Assembly: GCA_947000775.1 (NCBI GenBank)
Contig: CAMQGK010000567.1
Location: 19,126,001-19,190,000, forward strand
DNA length: 64,000 nt
Reading direction: 5' to 3'
Source: Pterois miles
Lineage: Eukaryota; Chordata; Actinopteri; Perciformes; Scorpaenidae
The notes beneath the pieces are model-generated. The model did not search any database, was not told where the DNA came from, and saw nothing but the letters and a program-made list of their open reading frames with translations. Below, one piece after another: positions 33,229 to 44,330 of this stretch. Position numbers and translations under genes: made by a program. The stretch's first letter is position 1. Each line of letters opens with the position of its first letter.

Positions 33229-35210
33229 ACGTTAAGTGAGGACAATTTCTACTGGTCAAAATCATTGTGGAAGCACATTGCAAACTGTTTTGGTGTGAAA
33301 TGTCCCTTTACACATGATGTCAACATTATTTTTCAGGCTGCTTTCCCAAACACAGAAGTTGAGTCGACTTCCTGATAGATGGAGCTGACAGAGGGGCCAC
33401 CAGCCTCCCAGCCGGTGGGCAGCCACGATGCCAGGCATGGCTGGTGATATCCGGTTTTTACCATCGCTCCCCTGCCGGGCCACAATTAGCAGTCATTAGC
33501 AGCTCTGGGGAGGAGGGAGGGGGCACTGAGGTAGGGGACAGACTCCAACAGCATGGCGAGAGCTTATAGTGCTAATCAGGTCTGCTTTCCCATCCCTTGA
33601 CTCTACTCATCGACGCCTCCACAGCAAACACAGTGCTGTCTGATGTCTGTATGTGTGTGTGTGTGTGTGTGTGTAGTGGTCATGATCGTGCACAGAGGAG
33701 CCTCGCAGCGCCACCGCCGCACAATAAGCACATACATACACACACTGGCTGTCATGTAGAGATTGAAGCCGATGAGATGGAGTACTTAACACAGTCTAGA
33801 AATCCCACAGGATCAATACTTAGCCGGAGTTATTACCTAGTGTATTACATTTATATTGGCACCACGGCTCTGAAAGGCCACCAGTGCTGAACCACGTGAA
33901 ATTGATGTCAAAGGTGACTCCGTGTGAAAGGAGCATAAAAGATAATGTGGAAGCAAAACCAAATAAGAGCGGAATCCAAGCGTTGGGTTAGCATCACAAG
34001 TACGCTGGAGCGAACCTTCATACAGATAAAGACCAGCTGAATAGCCACACAGCAAAGTGGGGCCTCGGGAAAATGACATTGATGCATAGAGAGAAGAGGA
34101 GTGACTTCTTTTTTTTTTTTCTGTAGCAGAAGAGTGACAGCTTGTCCTCTGCCTCGGCTCTGTGAGCGGCGGGACGGCACCATCTCATCTCTCCTGCTGT
34201 GATTTGATCACAGAGGCGACCACTTTTACAGCTGCTATATTGTCAGGGCTAAGCAGGATGTGGCATGTGGAGCCAGTGTGTGTGTGGTTGTGTAGCTGCC
34301 TATGAAAGGAAGACATTAATTTGCTGTATCATTTCATGGTGGGACAGTCCCCCCCCCTCCTTCCACACACCCACCCAAACAGCACACACACACACACACA
34401 CACATATGCACGCACACACACACTTTCTTGCTCTACAGCTATAGCTCTATAGCCTGTCTGCCATAATAAACAGCTTGTGTTGGAGAACTGAATTTAAACC
34501 AGGGCCATGTCGCATATTTCTGTACATGAGAGGAGGGGGGCTGAGAGAGAAACACATCAATAAAGATGACACCGTTTAAGAGGCAGACAACCTTTACAAA
34601 AGAGCGCCGGGTTTAATGGGCTGGCCGCCTGGCTCATAAAGCACAACCACATCCGACTGCAATGGAGACCGAGCTTTACTCAAGGCTGCCGCAGAGAAAT
34701 GTTACCACTCCGGATGCAGCGACGGGTCTTTTTGCATGAGTCAGTCAGGAAATCAAACAATCTAGACCCAAGGACCACTGAGCAATCAGCCGGGTTGAGG
34801 GGAGGTGTGTGCGGTGCGGTGTGGCTAACAACCACATCTGATGACCACAACACCACGGTGCGAGAGTGACACACGTTTCTCAAGGCCGACATGTTCATCG
34901 CAGCAGCCATTTTTAGTGTTTCTGTGGCTACAAGCATGATGTCGCCTAATGGTGAGCAATCAGAAGGAAAATGGCAATAAAGTCAAGCACTGCACGAGTA
35001 CACTTCTGCAGTACTTATTCTATATGAGGCGCTTTGTGCACAACTTTAGACTTTTGCTGTATTATATTTCTCCAGGAAGCCATACACCACATTATTCTGA
35101 CAGCTGTACTTTGTAGGAAAATATTTTTACATGTAAAAGATTGAGGATGAACTCATGAAATAAGTTAATTTAGTTTTAAGATTAGCACCACCTACAACAT
35201 TAACAATTTT
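33229..35210. other. Mostly unique sequence with two small microsatellites
   Basis: GT run at 33652-33674 and CA-rich run at 34383-34424. 33440-33620 (ACAATTAGCAGTCATTAGCA) and 34560-34960 are compact and repeat-free and might be regulatory. No exon supported. Confidence 0.4.
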
Positions 35211-35731
35211 TAGAGCTGTCGAAGTTAACGTGATAATGATGTGTTAACAAAAATTTGTTTCAACCCTACAAATTCTTTAAAGCATTAATATAATGGATCT
35301 TTTGGAAGTTGTAGCGGGCTCAGTTTTAAAGCTGGAGTGAAGATACTGGCATCATATAAAACTACAAAACCTGAGAAATTGATTGGTACCAACCATGTCA
35401 TACTGGCTTCTAGTGAAGGAAAAAAATGCTTCAAACATATGCTAAATTTTGGTGAGGACAAACATGGTCAAGGAGTCCCTTGACCTCTGACCTCCAGATA
35501 TGTGAATGAAAATGGGTTCTCTGGGTACCCACGAGTCTCCCCTTTACAGACATGCCCACTTTATGATAATCACATGCTGTTTGGATCAAGTCATAGTCAA
35601 GTCAGCACACTGACACACTGACAGCTGTTGTTGCCTGTTGGGCTGCAGTTTGCCATGTTATGATTTGAGCATATTTTTAAATGCAGTACCTGTGAGGGTT
35701 TCTGGACAATATTCATCATTGTTTTCCAACA

Positions 35732-36803
35732 ATAAATATTAGGGCTGTCAGTTTAACGCGTTAATTAGATTAATTAATTACGCTGCAAATTAATGCGCTA
35801 TAAAAATTAACGCAATTAATCATGAGTGGCAAGTCAATGCGCAAGCATTTTAAATTTGGCCCATTGAGTGACCCGTAGGCTGCAGTGACGTCACTTCGTA
35901 CCTGAGCCACTAGTCAAAAGCAGGGTGACTGACAACAGAGATGGACGCGACACAGGAGAGCGAGGCAAGCCCACTCGGACCTGTCACTCGGACTCTGACT
36001 CGGACAAGGAGGAGCAGGGGCCTCTAGCCCGCTACAAAGCTGAGCCATGCATTGGAATGCATGAGTGTCCACTGGAGTGGTGGCAGCTCACGCAGGAGCT
36101 TATGAACAGCTGTCCTCTCCTCCTACCTGGCTACCGCTGCCACGTCTGGGCCATGTGAGAGACTCTTTTCACTCGCAGGTAACATCATTGAAAAGAAGAA
36201 GGCAGCCTCACACTCAGACAATGTAAACAAGCTTGTTTGTCTGAGCAACTGGCTCAAGGACACATAGAGTTGTCTGTTGTCAGTTCCTATAACGTTAGCT
36301 GACCCTTTTAAAGGAAATGCCTGTTGGCATCTTGCTATTGATGTTGCCTTATTTAGAGGCATGTTAAACTATTCATTTTGAATTGCTGTATTGAGTCAGC
36401 TTTAGTATTCATTTTGATTGAGAGTCTGCTTATGTGCCTATTTGAGACTCAGCCTTATTTTATTTCTGAATTTTATTTATTTTATTTAACTGTATTTGTA
36501 TTGCATTTTTGAGAAATGCACCTGGCCTAATTGGTTTGCTGATGTGCTTGACCTTTTTTCTTTTGAATTTCATTTATAAAGCACACTTAACCAATAAAAA
36601 TGTGGATTTCAAATCTTCTCTTCTTGGTGTATTCTATTGATTAGTCATGCACTACAATTTTGTAATGTCCTAGAATTCAAATTCTTTATTTGGGGGCCTT
36701 TAGCAGGTATGAGATTAAAATGCGATTAATTAGATTAATTAATTACAAATCCTGTAATTAATTAGATTATTTTTTTTAATCGCCTGACAGCACTAATAAA
36801 TAT
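35732..36803 (+). mobile_element. hAT transposon remnant B with perfect 8-bp TSD
   Basis: Element 35740-36795 (1056 bases) begins TAGGGCTGTCA and ends TGACAGCACTA, giving inverted termini with one mismatch over 11 bases. ATAAATAT flanks it exactly on both sides (35732-35739 and 36796-36803), the 8-bp duplication expected of hAT transposases. It interrupts element A1 cleanly. Sub-terminal sequence repeats TTAATTAGATTAATT-like blocks at both ends. The centre encodes a broken transposase C-terminus, listed separately. It is an internally deleted derivative that cannot move on its own. Confidence 0.88.
35925..36267 (+). pseudogene. hAT transposase C-terminal fragment, frameshifted
   Basis: Two reading frames together carry the hAT C-terminal dimerisation region. 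Frame one (35925-36158) has an acidic SDSDSDKEEQ stretch, then ARYKAEP and PLEWWQ, matching the family's usual 'DPLxWW' position. Frame two picks up at about 36124 with ATSGPCERLFS, AGNIIEKKK and DNVNKLVCLSNWL and stops at TAG 36265-36267; these match the conserved PATSxPSERxFS, AGxI and 'NVxxLxFLxxN' blocks. The shift lies between about 36105 and 36124. In the intact family this domain mediates transposase dimerisation and completes the catalytic fold. The BED finger and most of the catalytic core are missing, so no active protein is expected. Confidence 0.8.
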
Positions 36804-37029
36804 ATACATACATTTGAATAAAACAGCATATTTGCCCACTCCCATGTCAATAAGTATTAAATCTTGACAAACCTCCCTTTAAGGTACATTTGAACAGAAA
36901 ATAAATGTATAATTAATTTGCGATTAACTATGGACAATTGAGTTATCAAAATGAAATCTATTGACAGCTGTGTTAAACATTTGAGGGTGTAATGACTGGA
37001 TAACTGGCAGGTCAGTGGGCTTTAAGAGG

Positions 37030-37270
37030 TTAAAGGTCATATTATAGAAAGTGAGATTTCCATGTCTTTTTTTTTATTATAAAGCAGGTCTATATATGAA
37101 TATAATCCATGGAGCGCGTTTCAGACAGACAGTGAATACACAAATACTTAAATAGATAGTATGAGAAAAATAGTAATGTTTTTTTTGAACATTAAACTAT
37201 GTAAGCATGGTCTACTAGAAACCCAAAATACGTTTGCACCTGAAAATAGGCATAATATGTCCCCATAAAA
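37030..37270 (+). mobile_element. MITE family R
   Basis: Starts TTAAAGGTCATATTATAGAA and ends CATAATATGTCCCCATAAAA, so the ends are inverted around 'ATATTAT'. The interior includes GAGCGCGTTTCAGACAGACA, TTTTTTTTGAACATTAAACT and ACTAGAAACCCAAAATACG. This order matches a fish MITE known to me. No coding content. Confidence 0.6.
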
Positions 37271-38703
37271 ATCGTTTCATATATAACGAAACATCAAAAT
37301 TAGTTGTGGTTAACAACTCAACTGTTTTAAATCAGTGCTGAAGTATCAAACTCTTTTCATAGCGACAATACAGATGCTTCTAAATTGCCACATAAACACA
37401 GTTCAGGCTTTTCTCGTGGTAAGTGGCCAAGATAATGCTCTCTGACGTGAAAATAGTGGCATTCTTAGCGTCTCTATCTTGTCCATTAGTTTTGTTTTCC
37501 AGTAGTCATAATACTGTTATTTTTCAGTTAAAGTAGAGTTCATTGGTTGTATTGTGGATATTAGGGAAATGTGTCTGCTTGAGGCATGAACAATCTGTCT
37601 TATTACGTCCTCATATTTTTCACCCTCAAGAAGATAAAAAATTAGACAATATTTCTACTAAAATGACCACCAACGAATCCAACATCTCAGAGGACACTAT
37701 TATTACAAACCACAGTATCATGTAACTGGTGATTGCTGTAACCAAATGAGAAGGGAGACTGTTGACTTGGCTAGCGTTTATGAATCATGCGACTCTGCTC
37801 AGCGATGTTACAAATGAGTGATCAGTATATAAGCTGTAATAACTGAACAGGAGCCAGTGGCAGGGGAAGAGGCACAAAGCCACTGGAATATCTACAAGTA
37901 TATTGCATCATTTCGATGTAAATATATGCAAATACATGCGAAACCAGTCACTGACCTCAACTTGCCAGACACAAGAGCAGTAAATATCCAAATTTCAAAG
38001 TTTCCACCATTTTCTGTTTTGCCACCTGCCAAAAACACTCAACATTTTTTCTCATTAATATGCAAATGTGGGGAATCAGATTTGTGTGCTGGATTGAATT
38101 AATCCCTGACACCCCTTCTGCTTGTGCTGTAATCACAAATTACAGACAGGCGTCTGACGGTAGGCTAAAGCCTTGAATCCTGTCAGAGGGTCTTTTACCT
38201 CGGGGGGAGAAATCCCAATCAACACAACTGGTCAGACACACGGATACAGCAGCAGCATAGTAATGTGGCACATCCGCTGTCAGTTTCAAAGGGATATTAA
38301 TTCTCCCTTTTCTCTTTCCCTTATCTCTCTGTTCTTGTAGCGTCATTGTGGAGCAGCTACAGTGGGCCCACGCTGCGGCCAGTTTCCTGACATGTTAATC
38401 AGCGGGCAATTTGTTCATGTTTAACAAGGGGGATGTTTAAGGAGATAAAGTGACTCCATCGTCTCTGTGCAATTCTTAAGATTTACAGTTAATGAGGAGG
38501 GTGCATGGAGGGTGGGGAAAAACTGAGATCAGAGGGATACCACTGCTATTCAACCTCCTTTAAATTGATCCAATATCACGATGATGGGACTGCATTTGAA
38601 AAGCATAGAACAAAATCTAAATATTAAGATGCAGCAGCAGCATTCATCCAACCAGTATGGATGGTCAAAAACAACCCGGGGAGTATAAACAGCTTTGACT
38701 TAA
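37271..38703. other. Unique sequence, possible regulatory blocks
   Basis: No gene or repeat recognised. 38.09-38.47 kb (AATCACAAATTACAGACAGG, ACATGTTAATCAGCGGGCAA) is compact and homeodomain-core-rich. Confidence 0.4.
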
Positions 38704-39427
38704 GCTGGGCACATACTGTACGATTTTAGAAATGTTGTTCTTTCTCTTATTGTACGAGTAGATTGTTTTCGATGTAAAGCCGGTGCTTATGATTTATGTG
38801 CTCACACTGTATGGTCCAGTGGTCAGCCAAGAGTGATTTAAGTGCTCACTCTGTATTGTATTGTGTAAAATAGAAAAAAAAAAAGACATGGTCCGTCGGA
38901 AAGATTTGCTTGAAAGCTCTGAGGGAGGTAAATTTTGATTGCTAGCAGAGGTCTGTATGGGTTACAATGCTAACAAGGCAGAAACTTGCTGCCTTTATCA
39001 TCTGTGCCATCCTGTCTGCTGAAATGTCTTAAAAAAAGAGGCGCCTGTGGAAGGTGTGGATAGTATGACTGGACGTGGACAGAACTGGAGGTAAACTAGC
39101 TATGTTTTAATATATCTACTATTATCTATTCAATCTCCATTTTTATCTTGATAGCTACGCTCTGATTACTGTAAAAAGACAAGAAAAAAAAGGCACAAAC
39201 GTTGGCTCTACTTGAAGTGGGCAAGAGCCTGTGGACGGCTGACCAAAATTTCTGGCATGTCAGAAATTCATCCGACTGTCCAGCATCTGGTCGGGAGGAG
39301 TTATTGATCCTCGGTTGCCCCCGTTGTACTGCACGGCAAACGACGCCTTGAAATTCAGTCTGAGTTGTGTGGCTCAAAATTTGAATCCGAAATGGGCCAA
39401 AAAGCGTAAAGTGTATGACCATCTTAA
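38700..39427. mobile_element. TIR element O flanked by TTAA
   Basis: The element 38704-39423 has TTAA directly on both sides. The left end GCTGGGCACATACTGTACGA and the reverse complement of the right end, GATGGTCATACACTTTACGC, agree at most positions. TTAA flanks are the hallmark of piggyBac-type insertion; a Harbinger-type 3-bp TWA duplication is the alternative because the palindromic flank is ambiguous. About 720 bases, no intact frame. A weak basic stretch (KKRRLW) near 39032 could be a remnant of a coding sequence. Confidence 0.6.
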
Positions 39428-39559
39428 CTTAGTTAGCAATCTATGTGTTTTATCATCATGTATGCCTAATGCCAACATGTTCTCTTCCAAACTTTTCACA
39501 TAACTGACGCTTTGTCAGACCCCTCAGCGCCACATTTCGGTCCCTTTAACCAAATGCTT

Positions 39560-40577
39560 AACGACTCCTTGGCGTCACTGTTTGCTCAGAGTACACACAT
39601 GCTTAATGTTGTAAATCACACAAAAACACTTGCTTTGTTTAGGTAGCAAAACCACTTAGGTTTAGGACAAAACAACATGGTTGGGCTTGAAATTTCTATG
39701 TTTTTACAGTGAAAATAAGACTTGACGTTATTAACATGGGACACAAACAGCTGATTGTAAAGTGAAAGTGAAATATAACGAACGGGACACGAACAGCAGT
39801 CTTCTGGATGAAAGACCCTTCGACTCTCTCGCCCTATGTGTGTCTTTTGCTCTTTAAACTACATCAACACCACAGCACTTTCCCTGTGCATTTACTGTTG
39901 CCACAGATGGGTTTAGGACTGTCACAATAACCGCAATATTGCAATACTGCGCTACTGACAAGCCAAGGAGGTTGTCAAGTAACCACCACAACCGCTATGT
40001 CCTCATTTTTTTCTTTTTTTGAATTCTTTGCTAAGGCAGCCCCGCACATATACACTGTGCTACTAACGCTGAGTGTCTACTCTGTGCTGAACGCTGTGTT
40101 TGGTGTCTTTTTTCTGGTTGCTGTGAGTTTATAAATGTATATCATATATCAATATTATAGCAACCACACGCAACCAAAATGTCTCAGTTGAAAAAAAACA
40201 AAACGCTGCACCTCATTGCCCTTCTGTGTTCTGCATTTACTCAGTAAACAAGTGTTAAAATTAGTGTTAAAACTGTCATCTATGTCATTTAAAAAGCAAC
40301 AATAAACCTATTCATAGCCTCACAATAAAGCTTATTTATATAGCACTAAAATAAGGATAAATTAAGTAATTTGCAAATATAAAATAATACAGCATTTTGT
40401 TATATCCTCATGGGAAATACCTTTCACCCTGACAGCCCTAGATGGTTTACACTGAAGTTAACGGAAAGCCGGTGCGTTGCATACTAGCGCTAAAGGTTGC
40501 CTTTTGCGGTGGTATCAAACAGCGACGGACGCGTCAAAACAAAAATGTTTGATGCCCTGGGAATGAGAACAGGCTGG
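39560..40577 (+). mobile_element. Family D copy D3, split by element C
   Basis: Left part to 39913 carries AAACCACTTAGGTTTAGG, CATGGTTGGGCTTGAAAT, CAGCTGATTGTAAAG, CTTCTGGATGAAAG and ATGTGTGTCTTTTGCTC. Right part from 40441 carries GATGGTTTACACTGAAGTTA and ends CCCTGGGAATGAGAACAGG. This continues exactly where D1 and D2 continue, so 39914-40440 is an insertion. The left limit is approximate. Confidence 0.75.
39906..40448 (+). mobile_element. hAT-like MITE C inside D3, near-perfect 8-bp TSD
   Basis: Element 39914-40440 (527 bases) begins TAGGACTGTCACAATAACCG and ends ACCCTGACAGCCCTA. Flanks are GATGGGTT on the left and GATGGTTT on the right. The uninterrupted sequence in D1 (22323 region) and D2 (32030 region) reads GATGGGTTTACATT, so the pre-insertion site is known from paralogues. 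The interior is AT-rich with no transposase motif. Confidence 0.82.
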
Positions 40578-42190
40578 TAATGCTCTGGAGAGAGGGTTTC
40601 AGAAAGCACTTGTGTGACTTTGCATCCTGCAGAAAGCTCCCTCTTGGTTCTCATAGCTGTAATATTATACTGTAATTGTTCAGTGTTTGCCTCTCTATGC
40701 ATGCGTGCACATTTCACGTTGCAAACCTGTTTACGTGTGCACTATTGAATCTTGTGTAAATCCTAATTCAATTGAACATGTGTATTGTGTCTCCTCAGCA
40801 GCCTCTCCCAGACCCAGATGGTTGCATGATGAAATAATAAAATGACACCAACATGCACCTGAACGACGAGTGTGCGGTAGGCCACACTGCTGAGAAATTC
40901 ATAAGCAGAGTCACGCTGAGGAGTGAACGTGTGACGTCCCCCGTGAACAGCATCAGTAGTTACATCAGTGAGCGAGGAGCGGCAACATGGGGGAAAATAT
41001 AACAGGCCTCATTCAGATGACAAAGAGGGACAGACAATGGACGTAGCAGCATTATTTCAACTCCCCTCTGACAGTACTCTAATTTAATGAGGCACACTGT
41101 GAGCGCTCGGGTGAGTCTCTGTCTCGCTTTGTCTGGAGCAAGGTCAATCTGCGAACACAAGGGCACGCAGAGGAAACAACAACAAAACAAAGCCGGGCCT
41201 TGTAAAGAAAAAAAATGAGAAAGTCAGATTACAAACCACCAACAGTGCAAACACGAAAGGCCACGCTGGCAGCCCAGAATATCCAAATAATTAAACTATA
41301 ATAGCAGACACGTTGTAAACAACGTTTGCTGTGCAGAGTGGTAATAGCATTTTACCGAAGAGAGAACCGGGCCAGAATACTAAATGGTGTCGCTCACCTC
41401 CCCTGATGTGCCAAAGTGCAACATTGCAAACATCGCTATCACAGTTGTGGTGACGACAGCCAAGCAACAACAACAACGACAGCGATGTCTTCCAAACAAA
41501 CACACACAGACTTTGAGAGACTGTAACTCCAGCCTCTTGGCTCCACCACGTCCTTCCTCCCTCCATCTGTCTGTCACCACAGACACGCACGCCATTCCAG
41601 GCAGCAGTCGCCTGGCAACATGGCTCAGCCTCTGAACATATTTCCCAGTCCGGATAAGATATACACTTTCAGCTACAGTGTTATTTCATTAGAACAGAGC
41701 GTGTGGGTTTGTGTTTCTGCATCTCTGTCTCCAGCCACCTGCTTTTATTGGAGCCTGCCCCCGGAGTGTTTGCTGGGGGAATATTAAAAAGACGACTGCC
41801 GTTGAGCGGGATATTATAACATAATTAGCAGGGGTTCCGGGCTGGCACACCGCACGAAAACAGATGGCCTGCTAATTCTATTAGCAGGGCAAAAATGGCC
41901 GCATAGCTTTTAATGCTGGTGGAGCGCTGTGACCTTCAAGCCCCTGGAAGTGGCCTGGAGTACACACCCCCAAACTATTACAAGATACTCTCACTGACCC
42001 CGGATACTTGCTGTTAGACTTTTTATGCATAGGCAAGACTTGTATGTGAAAACCTTCAGAGTGCAGCAGTCTCATATTATTCAGTTTTTTTTCCTCAAAC
42101 ACATGAAGGTTGAGATAAGAATAACACCTCTAACTATGTTTCACAATAAGTGTAGTTCAGCTATTTATTGAATACATTTGAGCAATTAAA
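40578..42190. other. Unique sequence, possible regulatory block
   Basis: 41.74-41.96 kb is compact and repeat-free (GGCCTGCTAATTCTATTAGC, GCGGGATATTATAACATAAT) and looks like conserved non-coding DNA. Short frames at 41.3-41.6 kb on both strands overlap and are not supported. Confidence 0.4.
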
Positions 42191-42355
42191 AGTACCTGTG
42201 GTGGCTAAATGGTGTAACTTTCTATGCTTATAGCACTGTATAATTATAGTTAAAAGCACTCAAAATATTCAACATTATAATGCATTATGTGATCATAAGT
42301 TCCTCTAAGTGGTCATTGTTTGCTTTAAGTAAAGTAAAAAAAGTATTCTGCATGC
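42190..42355 (+). repeat. Fold-back MITE family G, left-side fragment
   Basis: Contains ACATTATAATGCATTATGTG and CTAAGTGGTCATTGTTTGCT, the centre-proximal arm of G1. It ends where the reversed family E copy begins. Confidence 0.65.
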
Positions 42356-42660
42356 ATAGATTTAATATTTTTTTCACTCTGGCCGCTTCATATTTCATTA
42401 CAACCACTAAATGAAAATCATGTATTAAACACGACTTAACACTAGCAATTGAGACCATAAACTCATGTTTACAATGTTTACTGAGGTAATAAATCAAGTG
42501 AGACATAGACTCATTTTCTCATAGACTTCTACAACTGCAACTACTTTGCAACCAGAGGAGTTGCCCCCTGCTGGCTGTTAGAAAGAATGCAAGTTTAAGG
42601 TACTGCAGCATTGACTTCACTTTTCAGACCCAGAGGTCGCCCACTGAATACATACAAACT
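42356..42660 (-). mobile_element. Family E copy, reversed
   Basis: The reverse complement aligns with 11378-11600: CTGAAAAGTGAAGTCAATGC, CCAGCAGGGGGCAACTCC, TTATTACCTCAGTAAACATT and GAGTTTATGGTCTCAATTGC. It lies between two pieces of family G, so it probably inserted into a G element. An A19 tract (42684-42702) follows. Confidence 0.7.
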
Positions 42661-42709
42661 ATACACTATACGCTATGATCCTTCAAAAAAAAAAAAAAAA
42701 AAAGAGTGA

Positions 42710-42975
42710 GCAGGAATTATGAAGCATTATCATAATACTTTTAAATTCCTGGGCAGTCTGACTTTTTTTTTTTAACCTTAAAATTATGCTTTATAATGTG
42801 TTATGATTATTGTACTAAATCATTATGAATATCTGAGTACTTATACCTATAATTATACCGTGCAATAATATATTCCAGTATATTATTCTTATAATTAGAC
42901 AGTTCCAAGCTGATTCTAATGCATTATAAGTATGTTTATGATGCATTATAAACATGGGCATAGAAAGTGTTGCCT
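42710..42975 (+). repeat. Fold-back MITE family G, right arm
   Basis: Carries CTTTATAATGTGTTATGATT, CCAAGCTGATTCTAATGC, ATTATAAGTATGTTTATGAT and GGGCATAGAAAGTGTT, matching the right arm and terminus of G1 (18095-18165). Confidence 0.65.
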
Positions 42976-43284
42976 AAAAATCACAATAATGGACCTTGAT
43001 TGCCTGACAGTGGGTCTCTCTCTCTCGGAAGACATTTTGACTTGCACAGGTGTTAACAAGCAATAACACTAACAACAGCTCTATTTACATACTTCCCTAC
43101 TGCGACATGTCAAAGTGTCTTCTGTGTAAAAAACTATTTGAGCTGCTGCAACTCAAATTAGTTGCTAAATTGAGACTTTCCAGGCAACCTTTTTCACAGG
43201 AGACATTTTGACTTCTCACAAGGCAAAACAGATGTAACTGCAACACAGCCACAGATAATATTACTAGTTCACATCAGAAAGTGG

Positions 43285-43798
43285 CTGAAGGAAATGTATG
43301 GAATGTATAGAAGTCTATGAGAAAATGATCCTACTTGATTCATTACCTCAGTTAACATTCTAAACATGAGTTTATGGTCTCAGGTACTAGTTTCACATCT
43401 TCTTCAATACAGCATGATGACCATTTAGTAAATTATGGTCCCATTTAGAGTCAAATAGACCATAAAGCAGGGGATGATTTAGGACGTCACTACCACGGCG
43501 TTGTCCGATCTGAGAGTTGTCTGTGTTTTTGCCGTAGAACTTTAACCATTTCACAGTGTGTTTTCATTTCATGAAAGTTAACTGCAGCGTTTGTTACCTG
43601 AAAATGTCTTCGTCAGTGTTCGGTTGTACTTAGCTCCACCCTCTCGTGTCACTTCTGGTTGCACAGTAACAAAATGGCAACAGCCAAAAACCAAGATGGT
43701 GACAGCCAAAATGCCAAATTCAAGGCTTCAAAATGGCAGTCCACAAACCAGTGTGTGACGTCACAGTGACTACGTCTATTTCTTATATACAGTCTGTG
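43285..43798 (+). mobile_element. Family E copy, 5'-shortened
   Basis: Matches 11505-11968: GAAAATGATCCTACTTGATT, CAGCATGATGACCATTTAG, CACCCTCTCGTGTCACTTCT, AAATGGCAGTCCACAAACC and CTTATATACAGTCTGTGC. A family G centre follows immediately. Confidence 0.75.
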
Positions 43799-43799
43799 C

Positions 43800-43995
43800 T
43801 TGTAAGACATTGTTATCTTTTTATTATGCATTATAACCATGGTTATAAAGAAATATAAGGTGATTGTAAGTGGTCATTGTTTGCTTTAAGTGAAAAAATA
43901 TAATAACCACCACGATATTTTTTTACTTTACTTGAAGCAAACAATGACCACTTAGTGTCAGCTATGATAATAATAATAATGCATTATCATTTATT
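43800..43995. repeat. Family G central palindrome
   Basis: TAAGTGGTCATTGTTTGCTT (43867) faces AAGCAAACAATGACCACTTA (ending 43954); the 25-base arms match at 24 positions around a 38-base spacer. Outer sequence holds the family's ATTATGCATTATAA units. Confidence 0.75.
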
Positions 43996-43997
43996 AG

Positions 43998-44330
43998 GAA
44001 AACATCTAATATACATTTAGAGTCGAATAGGCCATAAAGCAGGGTATGCTTTAGGGCGTGGCTACCTTGTCATTGACAGGCTACCACAGCATTGTCCGGT
44101 CTGGGAGTTGTCTGTGTTTCCGTTTTAGAGATTTAACCCTTTCATGGTGTTTTCAGTCCATGAAAGTTGTACTTAGCTCCACCCTCTCGTCACTTCTGGT
44201 TGCAAAAAGTCAAGAATGTGACAGACAAAAAACAAGATGGCCACAACCAAAATGCCAAACTCGAGGTTTCAAAACTGTCATCCACAAACCATTTGGTGAC
44301 GTCATAGTGACTAAGTCCACTCCACCTCAA
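43998..44330 (+). mobile_element. Second family E copy in tandem orientation
   Basis: Matches the right part of family E again: ATTTAGAGTCGAATAGGCCA, CACCCTCTCGTCACTTCTG, CAAACTCGAGGTTTCAAAAC and ACAAACCATTTGGTGACGTC. Two same-strand E fragments flank a G centre, a mosaic best explained by nested insertion or by recombination between copies. Confidence 0.7.

Larger units (their letters stand above)
35211..36972 (+). mobile_element. hAT-like MITE A1, split by element B
   Basis: Left part 35211-35739 starts TAGAGCTGTCGAAGTTAACG and carries TGTAGCGGGCTCAGTTTTAA, CCTTGACCTCTGACCTCCAG and GGTTTCTGGACAATATTCAT. Right part 36796-36972 carries TTTGCCCACTCCCATGTCAA and GCGATTAACTATGGACAATT and ends TTGACAGCTGTG. 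Together they rebuild one fish element with TAGRGCTGTCA-type inverted ends, interrupted by B. A shorter copy of the same family is at 51255-51740. No clear target duplication remains for A1 itself, so it is the older insertion. Confidence 0.75.

Noticed and set aside
35925..36158. The 77-codon frame as a small independent gene
   Set aside because: It is the first half of a frameshifted hAT transposase C-terminus inside a TIR element.
35211..36972. A target duplication for element A1
   Set aside because: Flanking 8-mers (ACAATTTT and TTAAACAT) do not match; the ends are too worn to fix.
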